Source: Butyricicoccus sp.
GTDB lineage: Bacteria > Bacillota > Clostridia > Oscillospirales > Butyricicoccaceae
Length of the DNA: 64,000 nucleotides
Direction: 5' to 3'
Assembly: GCA_020025755.1 (NCBI GenBank)
Contig: JAHHRO010000001.1
Span: forward strand, 42,902 to 106,901
This document shows positions 50,976 through 58,625 of this stretch, one piece after another; position 1 is the first letter of the stretch, and each line of letters starts with the position of its first letter. The notes under the pieces were generated by a model. That model was not told the origin of the DNA. It worked only from the letters and a program-made list of their open reading frames with translations, and ran no database searches. The position numbers and the translations under genes were made by a program.

Positions 50976-51328
50976 ACCGTGACACAAAAAGATATCTCAG
51001 AGAGCTGCGCGCCGAGATCCCATGCGGCTTTTTTAGAAAAAAGAAGCTCATACAGCCTTTTTTGACCTCGCTCGAAAATTTTCTCTCTGAAGCTCCGGAC
51101 GCTTCTTATTCAGATCTCGTAGATGCTTTTGGAACGCCAAAAGAAATGGCTGCTACCCTTTCCGAAAAGATTTCGGACGCTGACATCTATCGTTACAAAA
51201 AGACCAAAAAAATTATTTTTGCCGCTGTTATATTCGCTGTTCTTTTGCTCTCTGCTTGGACATTGTGGGCATTGTATGATAGGAGTATCCCTGTTACGAT
51301 CGTGCAAACCACTATTATATATGATTAA
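50972..51328 (+). CDS. DUF1700-like small membrane protein, copy 1
   Basis: 118 aa. Cytosolic helical region (about 1-75: MNRDTKRYLRELRAEIPCGFFRKKKLIQPFLTSL..., YSDLVDAFGTPKEMAATLSEKI) followed by one TM helix (about 80-101) and a short outer tail. HAAS/DUF1700-type proteins partner PadR regulators. Translationally coupled to the PadR gene. Confidence 0.75.
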   Translation: MNRDTKRYLRELRAEIPCGFFRKKKLIQPFLTSLENFLSEAPDASYSDLVDAFGTPKEMAATLSEKISDADIYRYKKTKKIIFAAVIFAVLLLSAWTLWALYDRSIPVTIVQTTIIYD

Positions 51329-51348
51329 ATCCGATAGGAGTGATATAG

Positions 51349-51705
51349 TTGAACCGTGACACAAAAAAATATCTCAGAGAGCTGCGCGCCGAGATCCCAT
51401 GCGGCTTTTTTAGAAAAAAGAAGCTCCTACAGCCATTTTTGACCTCGCTTGAAAATTTTCTCTGTGAAACTCCTGACGCTTCTTATTCGGATCTCGCAGA
51501 CGCTTTTGGAACGCCAAAAGAAATGGCAGATACCCTTTCCGAAAAGATTTCGGAAGCTGAAGCGCAAAAATACCGAAGAAGACATAGATATATTTCTGTT
51601 ATTGCTGTATTGGTAATTCTTTTGCTTTCAACATGGATCATTAAAATATATCGAACAGGTATGAACGTAGAAGTTATCCGAACGATTGTTATATATGATG
51701 AATAA
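51349..51705 (+). CDS. DUF1700-like small membrane protein, copy 2
   Basis: 118 aa tandem duplicate. The first 70 codons are almost identical at the DNA level to copy 1, while the TM and tail have diverged (VIAVLVILLLSTWIIKIYRTG). It begins with TTG where copy 1 has ATG, followed by the same AAC CGT GAC. A GATAGGAGTGA box lies upstream. The conserved cytosolic part suggests selection or conversion on the PadR-interacting half. Confidence 0.75.
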   Translation: MNRDTKKYLRELRAEIPCGFFRKKKLLQPFLTSLENFLCETPDASYSDLADAFGTPKEMADTLSEKISEAEAQKYRRRHRYISVIAVLVILLLSTWIIKIYRTGMNVEVIRTIVIYDE

Positions 51706-51762
51706 ACAACGGAAAATTTACTAGGGACTATCTGAAACAAGTGAAATACCTCTTTTATTCAC

Positions 51763-51792
51763 AAAAAATGCTCAGTTTTCTGAGCATTTTTT
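51763..51792 (+). terminator. Terminator of the PadR operon
   Basis: AAAAAATGCTCAG-tttt-CTGAGCATTTTTT. Confidence 0.94.
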
Positions 51793-51850
51793 GTTTATTT
51801 ATCACTATTTTCTTTCATTGAAATAATTTAATAATACTTAAAAATATCTA

Positions 51851-51879
51851 TTGACAATAAAATGCGACAGGACTATAAT
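51851..51879 (+). promoter_or_regulatory. Promoter of the stalk-domain gene
   Basis: TTGACA (51851-51856), 17 nt, TATAAT (51874-51879). The surrounding sequence, including ACAGACAA after the -10, is repeated at 54031. The rest of the 51793-52050 gap has no gene; the leader is about 165 nt. Confidence 0.85.
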
Positions 51880-52050
51880 ACAGACAAGTTCTACACAGAT
51901 CACCACCTTTGTCCAACTACATTCGCTGAACCGATTCCATAGCTGGATCCTATGCCTATGTGTGCTTTGTCAAAGATGATCGATTCGGGCGATCCATTCC
52001 AATTTTCATGGATATCACTTTTCCCAAAACAACAGAGGAGGACATAAGAG

Positions 52051-53145
52051 ATGAAAAACTATTTGAAAAAGATCACACTGACCGCACTGACCGGTGCCGT
52101 TCTCACCACTGGCATGTCCGCATTTGCAGTATCGGATGGACAGGCAAAACTGTTCAGCCCTACCATTTACTTAGAAGGAGAAAAGGCTTATTGCCAGAAT
52201 GCAGAGGGAAAGCGGCTCGACTACCTGCGCTATAAGAATACCGTCTATGTGCCTGTCCGCACAGTTGGCGAATGGATGGGAAAAACCGTTTCCTATGATG
52301 ACGCGTCCAAGTCCCTCCGGCTCAATGGTGCAGCTAACAAGGTATACCACCGCAAGCATACAGATGATGCAGTGAGCAAGGATGTACGGGAAAAGCAGTT
52401 AGAAAACGGCGTTTCTGTCAAGATCCGAGATGACATGAAGCTGGTTGTCGATGGCAAGCAGAAGACCCTCAAGGATGCAGCAGGCAAGGAAGCCTACCCG
52501 ATCAACTACAACAACACCAACTATATTCCGATTCCCACTGCCGCAGAGCTTTTGGGCATGACCATCAAGCATCCGCTGGAAGATGATGAGCGTTCATCTG
52601 TTTTTATGCGCACACCACTGACAGAGGAGCAGGTCGCACAAGGCAAGGAATATGTTGATTCCCTCTTCAAAACCTTCTCCTATGCTGCGCTCACGGCTGA
52701 GGGTGTAGATCTCCCTGATGTTTTGCGTGCGTATCACCACCTTGATTTCAGCGACATGGCTGGTTTCATCGGTGATCCCAACCCTGTGGACAATGAAGAT
52801 AGCATCTTTAGATTGATGCGCCGTTCAGCAAGAGACCCAAAAATGTCGATTGATGCAATCAAGCGGTACGCCGAACTCGGCATAGAGACGATTAACAAGA
52901 TGACAGCAATCAAGAAGCCCGATCTTCCGGTGCTTGATATTTATTATGAAAATATGCTCGCTGACGCAAAGAATGCGATCGCATCCTGTGAAGCAGTCCT
53001 CAAGGCCATTGCAGACGGAAAAGACCTCAAAACGTGCGAAGATCTGATGCTGATGAGCACGACCAAGAGAACATCCGCGTATGATTTCTGCGAATTCGTC
53101 ACAACTGCTCCTTATCTGATGGAAGATGTTCTGCTGGAAAAATAA
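52051..53145 (+). CDS. Secreted protein with copper-amine-oxidase-like stalk domains
   Basis: 364 aa. Signal peptide MKNYLKKITLTALTGAVLTTGMSAFA (cleavage near 26). Two stalk modules: YKNTVYVPVRTVGEWMGKTVSYDDASKSLRL (about 61-91) and YNNTNYIPIPTAAELLGMTI (about 152-171). These are Cu_amine_oxidN1-type domains, which despite the name carry no copper site. A helical C-terminal region (about 190-364) has no recognised fold. Likely wall-associated. RBS AGAGGAGGA. Confidence 0.8.
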   Translation: MKNYLKKITLTALTGAVLTTGMSAFAVSDGQAKLFSPTIYLEGEKAYCQNAEGKRLDYLRYKNTVYVPVRTVGEWMGKTVSYDDASKSLRLNGAANKVYHRKHTDDAVSKDVREKQLENGVSVKIRDDMKLVVDGKQKTLKDAAGKEAYPINYNNTNYIPIPTAAELLGMTIKHPLEDDERSSVFMRTPLTEEQVAQGKEYVDSLFKTFSYAALTAEGVDLPDVLRAYHHLDFSDMAGFIGDPNPVDNEDSIFRLMRRSARDPKMSIDAIKRYAELGIETINKMTAIKKPDLPVLDIYYENMLADAKNAIASCEAVLKAIADGKDLKTCEDLMLMSTTKRTSAYDFCEFVTTAPYLMEDVLLEK

Positions 53146-53148
53146 ATC

Positions 53149-53269
53149 ATGCTCCCTTTCTGACAGGCTCTTTGATTCTCCCCGTTTGGTTGTTTCTTTT
53201 CTCTTTCTGCCTGTTAGTTTGGAATAGACACAAATGCACCGAGGTGTCAGAGCCTCGGTGTATTTGTAT
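53149..53269 (+). repeat. 121-bp 3' trailer repeat, first copy
   Basis: Begins ATGCTCCCTTTCTGACAGGC just after the stalk gene stop and ends with a CACCGAGG/CCTCGGTG hairpin followed by TATTTGTAT, probably a terminator. Nearly identical to 53848-53968, in direct orientation. Confidence 0.85.
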
Positions 53270-53314
53270 CCTTATATAACATCGATTTTGATTTGAAAGG
53301 AGCATCCTGTACCT

Positions 53315-53848
53315 ATGAAAAATATCTTGATACGGCGCGGTGCGGCAATGCTTTTTGTACTGCTTTTCCTGTTTACAGGCTGTGCATCCCAGCAGCCGGA
53401 CGAAACAAAAGAAGATACGCCGCAGGTGCAGGCGATCACACCGGAGATCGACGGCACTATGCTCAAGATCACCCAAGAGGAGATCGATGCGGTGGATTCC
53501 GTGCTGAAAGCATGGGTCGCAGCACAGGGCGCACATGATGAAGCTGCACTGACCGAAATGAACGCAGAAGAACTACGCCTGCCGCATGAAGAGGGTTGGG
53601 TCGTCGATCCCACGCTCACCGTCACCCATTGCCGAATCCAGCGATGGGGCAACATCGAACAGGGTGTGGAAGCGGATATCTACTACACATTTGAAACCGC
53701 TGATGGCGGTACGCTCTACGGAAAAGAGTATGTTTTTCTGGAAAAACCGGACGATTCTTGGCAAGTAACCGTAAACTATCTCTCCACCAGCGAAACGCAG
53801 TTTGAGGGGGATGTCCCTGCCCCACTGCCGCAAGAAGATACCGAATAA
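53315..53848 (+). CDS. Predicted lipoprotein (177 aa)
   Basis: Lipoprotein signal RRGAAMLFVLLFLFTGCASQ with lipobox Cys near residue 23. The mature part resembles an NTF2/DUF4829-like domain: ITQEEIDAVDSVLKAWVAAQGAHDEAALTEM and VEADIYYTFETADGGTLYGKEYVFLEKPDDSWQV. No catalytic residues recognised. Flanked on both sides by the 121-bp trailer repeat. RBS AAAGGAG. Confidence 0.82.
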   Translation: MKNILIRRGAAMLFVLLFLFTGCASQQPDETKEDTPQVQAITPEIDGTMLKITQEEIDAVDSVLKAWVAAQGAHDEAALTEMNAEELRLPHEEGWVVDPTLTVTHCRIQRWGNIEQGVEADIYYTFETADGGTLYGKEYVFLEKPDDSWQVTVNYLSTSETQFEGDVPAPLPQEDTE

Positions 53849-53968
53849 TGCTCCCTTTCTGACAGGCTTTGAACTGCCCCCGTTTGGTTGTTTCTTTTCT
53901 CTTTCTGCCTGCTCACTTGGAATAGACACAAATGCACTGAGGTTTTTGAAACCTCGGTGTGTTTGTAT
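53848..53968 (+). repeat. 121-bp 3' trailer repeat, second copy
   Basis: Direct repeat of 53149-53269 with the same length. It starts at the lipoprotein stop codon and ends with a GAGGTTT/AAACCTC hairpin. A gene flanked by identical trailers could be lost by recombination. Confidence 0.85.
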
Positions 53969-54030
53969 TTGTTTGTATGAAACGAAATATATACTTTTTA
54001 TCTATTTGTTGGAACGCATCAAGATTTGGA

Positions 54031-54059
54031 TTGACAAACAAATATAGCAGGATTATAAT
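54031..54059 (+). promoter_or_regulatory. Promoter of the small ORF-TraX unit
   Basis: TTGACA (54031-54036), 17 nt, TATAAT (54054-54059). Spacer and downstream bases closely match the promoter at 51851. Confidence 0.85.
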
Positions 54060-54125
54060 ACAGACAAATAATTATGAACTTTCCAAACTATTTATAGCAA
54101 AATAACCGTTATGGAGGGATAAAAA

Positions 54126-54353
54126 ATGGAAAACAGCACAGGTTTGCAGCTTGTATTGCTGACGCTTAAAAAAAGTCTTTTCTGGATCATTCTTTTGGCC
54201 CTCGATCTGTCACTTTTTCTGCACGATATCTTCATGTTGCATAAAATTTCAACGGGATATATGTTGTCACTTATCATAACATCAATATTCCTCATAAGTG
54301 ATCTTCGGGAGAAGTATAAACAGGTCGTTGGCGCGTACAATCATTCAAAATAA
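54126..54353 (+). CDS. Small two-TM protein (75 aa), copy 1
   Basis: Function unknown. A conserved start (QLVLLTLKKSLFWIILLALDLSLFLHDIF) forms one TM helix, and a second (GYMLSLIITSIFLISDL) is followed by a charged tail REKYKQVVG. RBS GGAGGG. Nine nt before the TraX-like gene. A homologue follows that gene at 55226. Confidence 0.7.
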   Translation: MENSTGLQLVLLTLKKSLFWIILLALDLSLFLHDIFMLHKISTGYMLSLIITSIFLISDLREKYKQVVGAYNHSK

Positions 54354-54362
54354 GGAGCTATT

Positions 54363-55175
54363 ATGGAAAAATCTATACAAAAAGAATCTTTATTCTCTCT
54401 CAACACGGTGCAGCTCAAAGTCATTGCGTGTATTTGTATGCTCATTGACCATATCAATACATTTTTATCTGGTGAAATTTTCCATGCCACCGGTATCAAT
54501 ATTTCTTTTTTCACGATTGCACCGTTTAATTTTGATTGGTTGTATGCGATCGGACGCATTGCATTCCCGATTTTCTGTTTTCAAATTGCAGAAGGATGCC
54601 GCTATACCTCGAATATCAAAAAATATTTTTTAAGGCTCTTCCTGTTTGGGATCATAACACAGCCCGTTTATGCGTGGGCACATGAGTTCGAGCACTCAAG
54701 CAACGTCCTATTTACCCTTGCGCTTGGCGTTCTGTGTATTGCAATGTTTCAGAAGATCCAGCATATAAACGCTGCACGCTTTGTACAATATCTGCTCTGC
54801 ACCCTTTCCCTTGCGCTGATTTGGTTTGTTTCCGTTCTCTTTAAAACGGACTATTTCCAGCTCGGTGTTCCGTTTCTTGTCGGTTTGTACCTGCTCAAAA
54901 ATCGAAATCATCAGGTGGCTTGGACGTTTGGTTTCTTATTTATCCTATATGTCTTGTACAGCAATTGGAACGGAATAGAATTTACAGTCTTTTCTCATTG
55001 GACAATCCTTTTGGATACCTTGCTCATCCTTGCAATTTCCTGTATTTCTCTTTTGGTCATACACGCCTATCGCTATACAAAAATGTCCTATCATCAAAGC
55101 TGGTTTTACTGGTTCTACCCCGTGCATCTTTTGATCCTCTGCATCATTCGATGGGCGATCGTATCATTTGCATAA
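54363..55175 (+). CDS. TraX-family membrane protein
   Basis: 270 aa polytopic protein. The TraX pattern is clear: LNTVQLKVIACICMLIDHINTF (about 14-35), DWLYAIGRIAFPIFCFQIAEGCRYTSNIKKYFLRLFLFGIITQPVYAWAHE (about 59-109), and a final HQSWFYWFYPVHLLILCIIRW. TraX acetylates F-pilin in E. coli; chromosomal relatives in Firmicutes are membrane acyltransferase-like proteins of unknown target. RBS AAGGAG. A decayed duplicate of its central region lies at 55470. Confidence 0.85.
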   Translation: MEKSIQKESLFSLNTVQLKVIACICMLIDHINTFLSGEIFHATGINISFFTIAPFNFDWLYAIGRIAFPIFCFQIAEGCRYTSNIKKYFLRLFLFGIITQPVYAWAHEFEHSSNVLFTLALGVLCIAMFQKIQHINAARFVQYLLCTLSLALIWFVSVLFKTDYFQLGVPFLVGLYLLKNRNHQVAWTFGFLFILYVLYSNWNGIEFTVFSHWTILLDTLLILAISCISLLVIHAYRYTKMSYHQSWFYWFYPVHLLILCIIRWAIVSFA

Positions 55176-55225
55176 AAAAGACTTCACAGGGTATATTAGA
55201 AAACAATTGTTGCGGAGGGATAAAA

Positions 55226-55453
55226 ATGAAATGTAACACACATTTCCAACTTGTATCACTGACACTCAAAAAAAGTCTTTCGTGGATCATCCTTTTATCT
55301 GCTGAGATATTGCTTCTTGTTCATGATTGGGTGACCTCGGAAAAAATAACACTCTTTTCTATCATATCAGTAATCATCACATTGATCTTTACGATCATTG
55401 AGTTGAGGGACAATTACAAGAAAGTAGTGAATGAGCAAGATCAATTCAAATAA
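55226..55453 (+). CDS. Small two-TM protein (75 aa), copy 2
   Basis: Duplicate of the gene at 54126, with the same length, the shared LTLKKSLxWIILL core and a RDNYKKVV tail. Its leader (GGAGGGATAAAAATG) also matches that of copy 1. Followed by a remnant of a second traX, so the whole two-gene cassette was duplicated in tandem. Confidence 0.7.
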   Translation: MKCNTHFQLVSLTLKKSLSWIILLSAEILLLVHDWVTSEKITLFSIISVIITLIFTIIELRDNYKKVVNEQDQFK

Positions 55454-55469
55454 AATCATCATTCTATTC

Positions 55470-55538
55470 TGGGATTATCACACAGCCAGTTTTATGCGTG
55501 GCACACGCGTTCGACTACTCAGGCGACGTCCTGATAGG
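55470..55538 (+). pseudogene. Fragment of a duplicated traX-like gene
   Basis: About 70 bp matching 54645-54715 (GGGAT-ATCACACAGCC-GTTTATGCGTGG, ... TTCGA-CACTCA-GC-ACGTCCT), corresponding to the GIITQPVYAWAHEFEHSSNV region. The rest of the gene is missing; the fragment runs into the hairpin-flanked element B. Confidence 0.75.
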
Positions 55539-55804
55539 CACATCGGGGTCATACGACCCCGATGTGAGACTGTCGAAAAACTTCGACAGTCTTTCCATGG
55601 GGATCCAATCCCCCTGGATACAGAGCCAGTTCCAGTAGAAACTGGCTCTGATACCCCCGGTTTCGCGCCCGATGGCGCGGGTCGAGGGCAAAATCCAAGG
55701 CACATGTCCTTGGATTTTGAAAATTTCAAGTCGCTTTGCTCCAATAAAAAACAGCGAAAAACCTTTTTCTACAAGCTGACATCGGGGTCATACGACCCCG
55801 ATGT
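55539..55804 (-). repeat. Hairpin-flanked element, copy B
   Basis: Core of about 213 bp nearly identical (inverted) to 63099-63314. Both flanks carry the same palindrome CACATCGGGGTC-ATAC-(complement): 55539-55566 and 55779-55804. The right flank still has a T5 tract and looks like an original terminator. The core contains five hairpins (GACTGTCGAA..., GAGCCAGTT..., GCGC..., AAATCCAAGG..., GCGAAAAAC...). Core ends AGCTTGTAGAAAAA and AGACTGTCGAAAAA form an imperfect terminal inverted repeat. Confidence 0.85.
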
Positions 55805-55877
55805 GTTTTTCTATCTTCTCGATTCCATCCCCTATGCCCATCTATTTTTGAAATGCTGGGTTTGTGCGAAAAACGCT

Positions 55878-55906
55878 TTGACAATTTAGAAGAACCCCTG
55901 TATAAT
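55878..55906 (+). promoter_or_regulatory. Promoter of the gene at 55999
   Basis: Consensus TTGACA (55878-55883), 17 nt, TATAAT (55901-55906). Confidence 0.88.
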
Positions 55907-55998
55907 AAGAAATAATATATACAACATGTAAATGACCACAGACAGACACAGCCTGAACCATTTTATTTCTGATCAACTGAAAGGAGCCATTACAACTC

Positions 55999-56337
55999 AT
56001 GTCCATAGTGCTGTCCTACCGTGCCTTTCGCGCCGAACCCTTGTCCGAGGACGAGGCGGCGGCTATTGATATCGTGATCGCACGGTACCAGTCCGATTTT
56101 GAATACCGCGATACGGCTGATGCATTCACCATGCATCGCTATGACCCCAGCACCCCCGAGGTGATCTGCTCCGGCACCATCCATCTGCCGGAAAATGACA
56201 CCGAGTCTTATACATATTGGACCTGCTGCCTGACCGATATCCGCCGTATTCTGGAGGATGCGACTTGGTATGTCTCGCTGGGTGATGCGCTTTTGGGTTG
56301 GGATGAAGATGATGGCTGGCTCCTACCGGAAGCATAA
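55999..56337 (+). CDS. Hypothetical acidic protein (112 aa)
   Basis: Not recognised. Cytosolic, acidic, with SEDEAAAIDIVIARYQSDFEYRDTADAFTMHRYD and a C-terminal WDEDDGWLLPEA. RBS AAAGGAG 13 nt upstream. It stands alone with a consensus promoter and a strong terminator, so it is probably expressed. Confidence 0.7.
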   Translation: MSIVLSYRAFRAEPLSEDEAAAIDIVIARYQSDFEYRDTADAFTMHRYDPSTPEVICSGTIHLPENDTESYTYWTCCLTDIRRILEDATWYVSLGDALLGWDEDDGWLLPEA

Positions 56338-56343
56338 AAGAAG

Positions 56344-56378
56344 ATCCGCCTTTTCCTACTGAAAAGACGGATTTTTTT
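56344..56378. terminator. Bidirectional terminator
   Basis: ATCCG(C)CTTTTC/GAAAAG(A)CGGAT stem followed by T7, between convergent genes; it overlaps the stop of the minus-strand gene. Confidence 0.9.
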
Positions 56379-57186
56379 ACCCCCATATCCTTTTTGCCTT
56401 GTTGTACCATTCCAAGCGATTCTGCCAGTTCCGCGGCACAGGCGCGGTTTCCCCGTCCACTGTGATGCATTTCCCATCCTCACTGAGCGTGTAAGATACA
56501 CCCTGTACGATCTTCCCCAACGCATCGTTCGAGATCGTCCAGCCATTGATGCCATACTGTGTGGCAAGGAATACCTCCGGCGTATTGCCCCGATTTTTTG
56601 CGTAAGTGTTTGGATTTGGCGCAGGCGAGGTCTTGCCCACGCTCCATAGCCAGCAGGCAGATTCCCACGGGTAACGCTCGGCAATATAGGACGCGGTATC
56701 CGAACCTTGAAAGGGATCCCCCATCGCCTGCAAAAACTCCAGCTGCTTTTCCCGATGCGTGATCTGCAAATAGCCTGCACCGCACTCATTTCTGTTGTAC
56801 CCATGCGACTCGTAGTAGGCATCGCCCCCCTCCTCCAGCACCAGCCGTCCGGCATCGGTTTCGCTTGCCGCCGTCGCAAAAAACATCGTCACGCTGGGCG
56901 CAGAGGTGATCTCGTATTTTGTCATAAGATCATTGAGATGCTCCAGTTCTTCATGGGATAAATGCTGCTTCCACCCAAGCTGATGCAGCTGATGCGCACT
57001 GACGATCTCCCCACTCCATACATGGCGCACGATCGAAACGCTGCCAGCAACCAAAAGAACAAGCAAACTAACCGCGCCGAGCAGCACGATCATTCTGCGC
57101 CGCCGTATGATCTGCCTCTTTCGTTTGCTCATACGCTTTTTTGGAGTGCTCGTCTGTCTTTGCTGTACCTTCTGTCTCTCTGCCAC
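56377..57186 (-). CDS. Membrane-anchored GH19-like (lysozyme superfamily) wall hydrolase
   Basis: 269 aa. The GTG at 57186 is preferred: GGGGAGGGG lies just upstream, and a TTGACA/TATACT promoter overlaps the longer frame that starts at 57240. A basic N-terminus (KKRMSKRKRQIIRRRR) precedes one TM helix (about 33-53). The outer domain shows TMFFATAASETDAGR (catalytic Glu), GYNRNECGAGYLQITHREK (matching the GRGYIQLT motif of GH19) and YPWESACWLWSVGK. Probably cuts peptidoglycan or chitin-like glycans at the cell surface. Confidence 0.82.
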   Translation of the reverse strand: MAERQKVQQRQTSTPKKRMSKRKRQIIRRRRMIVLLGAVSLLVLLVAGSVSIVRHVWSGEIVSAHQLHQLGWKQHLSHEELEHLNDLMTKYEITSAPSVTMFFATAASETDAGRLVLEEGGDAYYESHGYNRNECGAGYLQITHREKQLEFLQAMGDPFQGSDTASYIAERYPWESACWLWSVGKTSPAPNPNTYAKNRGNTPEVFLATQYGINGWTISNDALGKIVQGVSYTLSEDGKCITVDGETAPVPRNWQNRLEWYNKAKRIWG

Positions 57187-57217
57187 ATTGTCCCCTCCCC
57201 ACGCTGTCGTTGTTTTC

Positions 57218-57247
57218 AGTATACGAAGCTGTTTATCCATTTGTCAA
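57218..57247 (-). promoter_or_regulatory. Promoter of the GH19-like gene
   Basis: Minus strand TTGACA (57242-57247), 18 nt, TATACT (57218-57223). Confidence 0.8.
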
Positions 57248-57285
57248 CGCTTTTGGAAAAAAGTTCCATATTTTGGAGGAATCCT

Positions 57286-57978
57286 ATGGTATCCCATGCT
57301 AAAAAAATTGCGATCATCGGCGCAGGCGGAAAAACCACCTTGCTGGGTCTGCTTTCTGAAAATAGACGCGATCACCGCGTTCTGCTCACCACAACGACCC
57401 ACATCCGCCCCGTCTATCCACCGCAGTCCGATCGGTTCTGTGCGTCCCCCTCAGCAGAAGAACTGCGCACCGCCCTTTCCGCTGTCGGGATCACCTGCGC
57501 TGGAACGATGCACGGCGATCGCAAACTGAGCAGCCTGCCCGAGCAGCTTCTGACCCTTGCCGCCGAACAAGCCGACTATATCTTCTATGAAGCCGATGGT
57601 GCGCGCCGTCTACCGCTCAAGCTCCACGCCGCAACCGAACCTGTGATCCTGCCTGATACCCTGCACTGCGTCATCGTCGCCGGACTATCCGCGCTTGGAA
57701 AACCACTTTCGGAATATGTCCACCGCTACACCCTGCGTCCAGACTGGACAGCTTCGCCCAATCGCCCTATAGATTTTGAAATCATCGCCGCCTGTGTATT
57801 GGATGCCGCGCGTGCAAGCGGTCTTTCGGCAGATCGCCTGAGTGTGCTGCTCAATCAAGCCGATGCCTGTTCATATCCCTGCGACGCACTGGTAGACTAT
57901 CTCGGCGCACAGGGTCTGCGCTGCACAGTCACCAGCCTGCAAACAGACGGTTTGCCCGATTTTCTTGCCGCGTTCTAA
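57286..57978 (+). CDS. yqeC: Selenium cofactor biosynthesis protein YqeC
   Basis: 230 aa. P-loop IAIIGAGGKTTLLGLLSEN (about 8-26), TTTTHIRPV, YEADGARRLPLKLHAATEPVIL and LNQADACS are the YqeC signature. Member of the selenium-dependent molybdenum hydroxylase (SDMH) maturation set with YqeB, SelD, YedF and MocA-like proteins; exact chemistry unknown. RBS TTGGAGGA. Convergent with the rest of the cluster, which lies on the other strand. Confidence 0.92.
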   Translation: MVSHAKKIAIIGAGGKTTLLGLLSENRRDHRVLLTTTTHIRPVYPPQSDRFCASPSAEELRTALSAVGITCAGTMHGDRKLSSLPEQLLTLAAEQADYIFYEADGARRLPLKLHAATEPVILPDTLHCVIVAGLSALGKPLSEYVHRYTLRPDWTASPNRPIDFEIIAACVLDAARASGLSADRLSVLLNQADACSYPCDALVDYLGAQGLRCTVTSLQTDGLPDFLAAF

Positions 57979-57979
57979 A

Positions 57980-58022
57980 AAATACTGCCCCAATGGAGTA
58001 CATCCAAGGGGCAGTATTTCTT
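57980..58022. terminator. Bidirectional terminator between yqeC and the mocA-like gene
   Basis: AAATACTGCCCC/GGGGCAGTATTT stem with a 16-nt loop and T-rich ends on both strands. Confidence 0.88.
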
Positions 58023-58028
58023 TATATC

Positions 58029-58625
58029 TTATGTTTGATAGGGCAGATAATCCGCCGGAATATCCAAGTCGGTAAAACTCCTTTCTTGCGCCTGCGCAGC
58101 GAAAAAGGTCTCGTCCGGATGCTTTTCATAGACCTGCCTGCCGCCCCGATCTCCTTTGAGCCCACAAAGCTCCTCCCAAAACCGCATAGGGAAAATGCAG
58201 GGGCTGCTGGGTCTGCCCTTGACACAGGGAACAATGATCTGATCCCTTTCCACAAAGATCCTGTACAGACCTTCTACCACTTCCGGCGCAATGAATGGTT
58301 GGTCTGCATTGATAAACAGGATGCCGTCCGTGCTTTTATCCACAGCCTGTGTACCGGCAGCAACCGAATGCCCCATTCCCAGTGCGGCATCTGGTGAGGG
58401 GATCACTTGCAGCCCCTGCTCCTCTGCGTATGCCGCGATCTCACTCTGGTTGGTCACGATCAGCCGTGCTGCAAAGGGCAGCTGCGCTGCAACATCTACC
58501 GCATACTGAAACACTGGCTTGTCTTTCAGCGGTAAATGCAGCTTATCTGCACCCATTCGTCTGGATAACCCAGCCGCCATGACTACGGCGGTCAGGTTCC
58601 ATCTTTCCTCAGATAACAAGCTCAT
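58029..58625 (-). CDS. MobA/MocA-like molybdenum cofactor nucleotidyltransferase
   Basis: 198 aa GT-A-like nucleotidyltransferase. VVMAAGLSRRMGADKLHLPL (about 14-33) and FINADQPFI (about 103-111) match MocA/MobA, which attach CMP (or GMP) to molybdopterin. In SDMH clusters this member probably makes the MCD form needed by xanthine-dehydrogenase-like enzymes. Start 58625 overlaps the DUF3343 gene by 17 nt, with GAGGAAG as RBS. Last gene of the operon. Confidence 0.88.
   Translation of the reverse strand: MSLLSEERWNLTAVVMAAGLSRRMGADKLHLPLKDKPVFQYAVDVAAQLPFAARLIVTNQSEIAAYAEEQGLQVIPSPDAALGMGHSVAAGTQAVDKSTDGILFINADQPFIAPEVVEGLYRIFVERDQIIVPCVKGRPSSPCIFPMRFWEELCGLKGDRGGRQVYEKHPDETFFAAQAQERSFTDLDIPADYLPYQT

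Noticed and set aside
55478..55744. Open frame encoding MEQSDLKFSKSKDMCLGF..., repeated at 63134-63340
   Set aside because: It lies entirely in the hairpin-rich repeat. The frame follows from repeat identity, there is no RBS, and the copies end differently.
57187..57240. N-terminal extension of the GH19-like protein
   Set aside because: It overlaps a well-formed TTGACA/TATACT promoter; the GTG at 57186 has a strong RBS.
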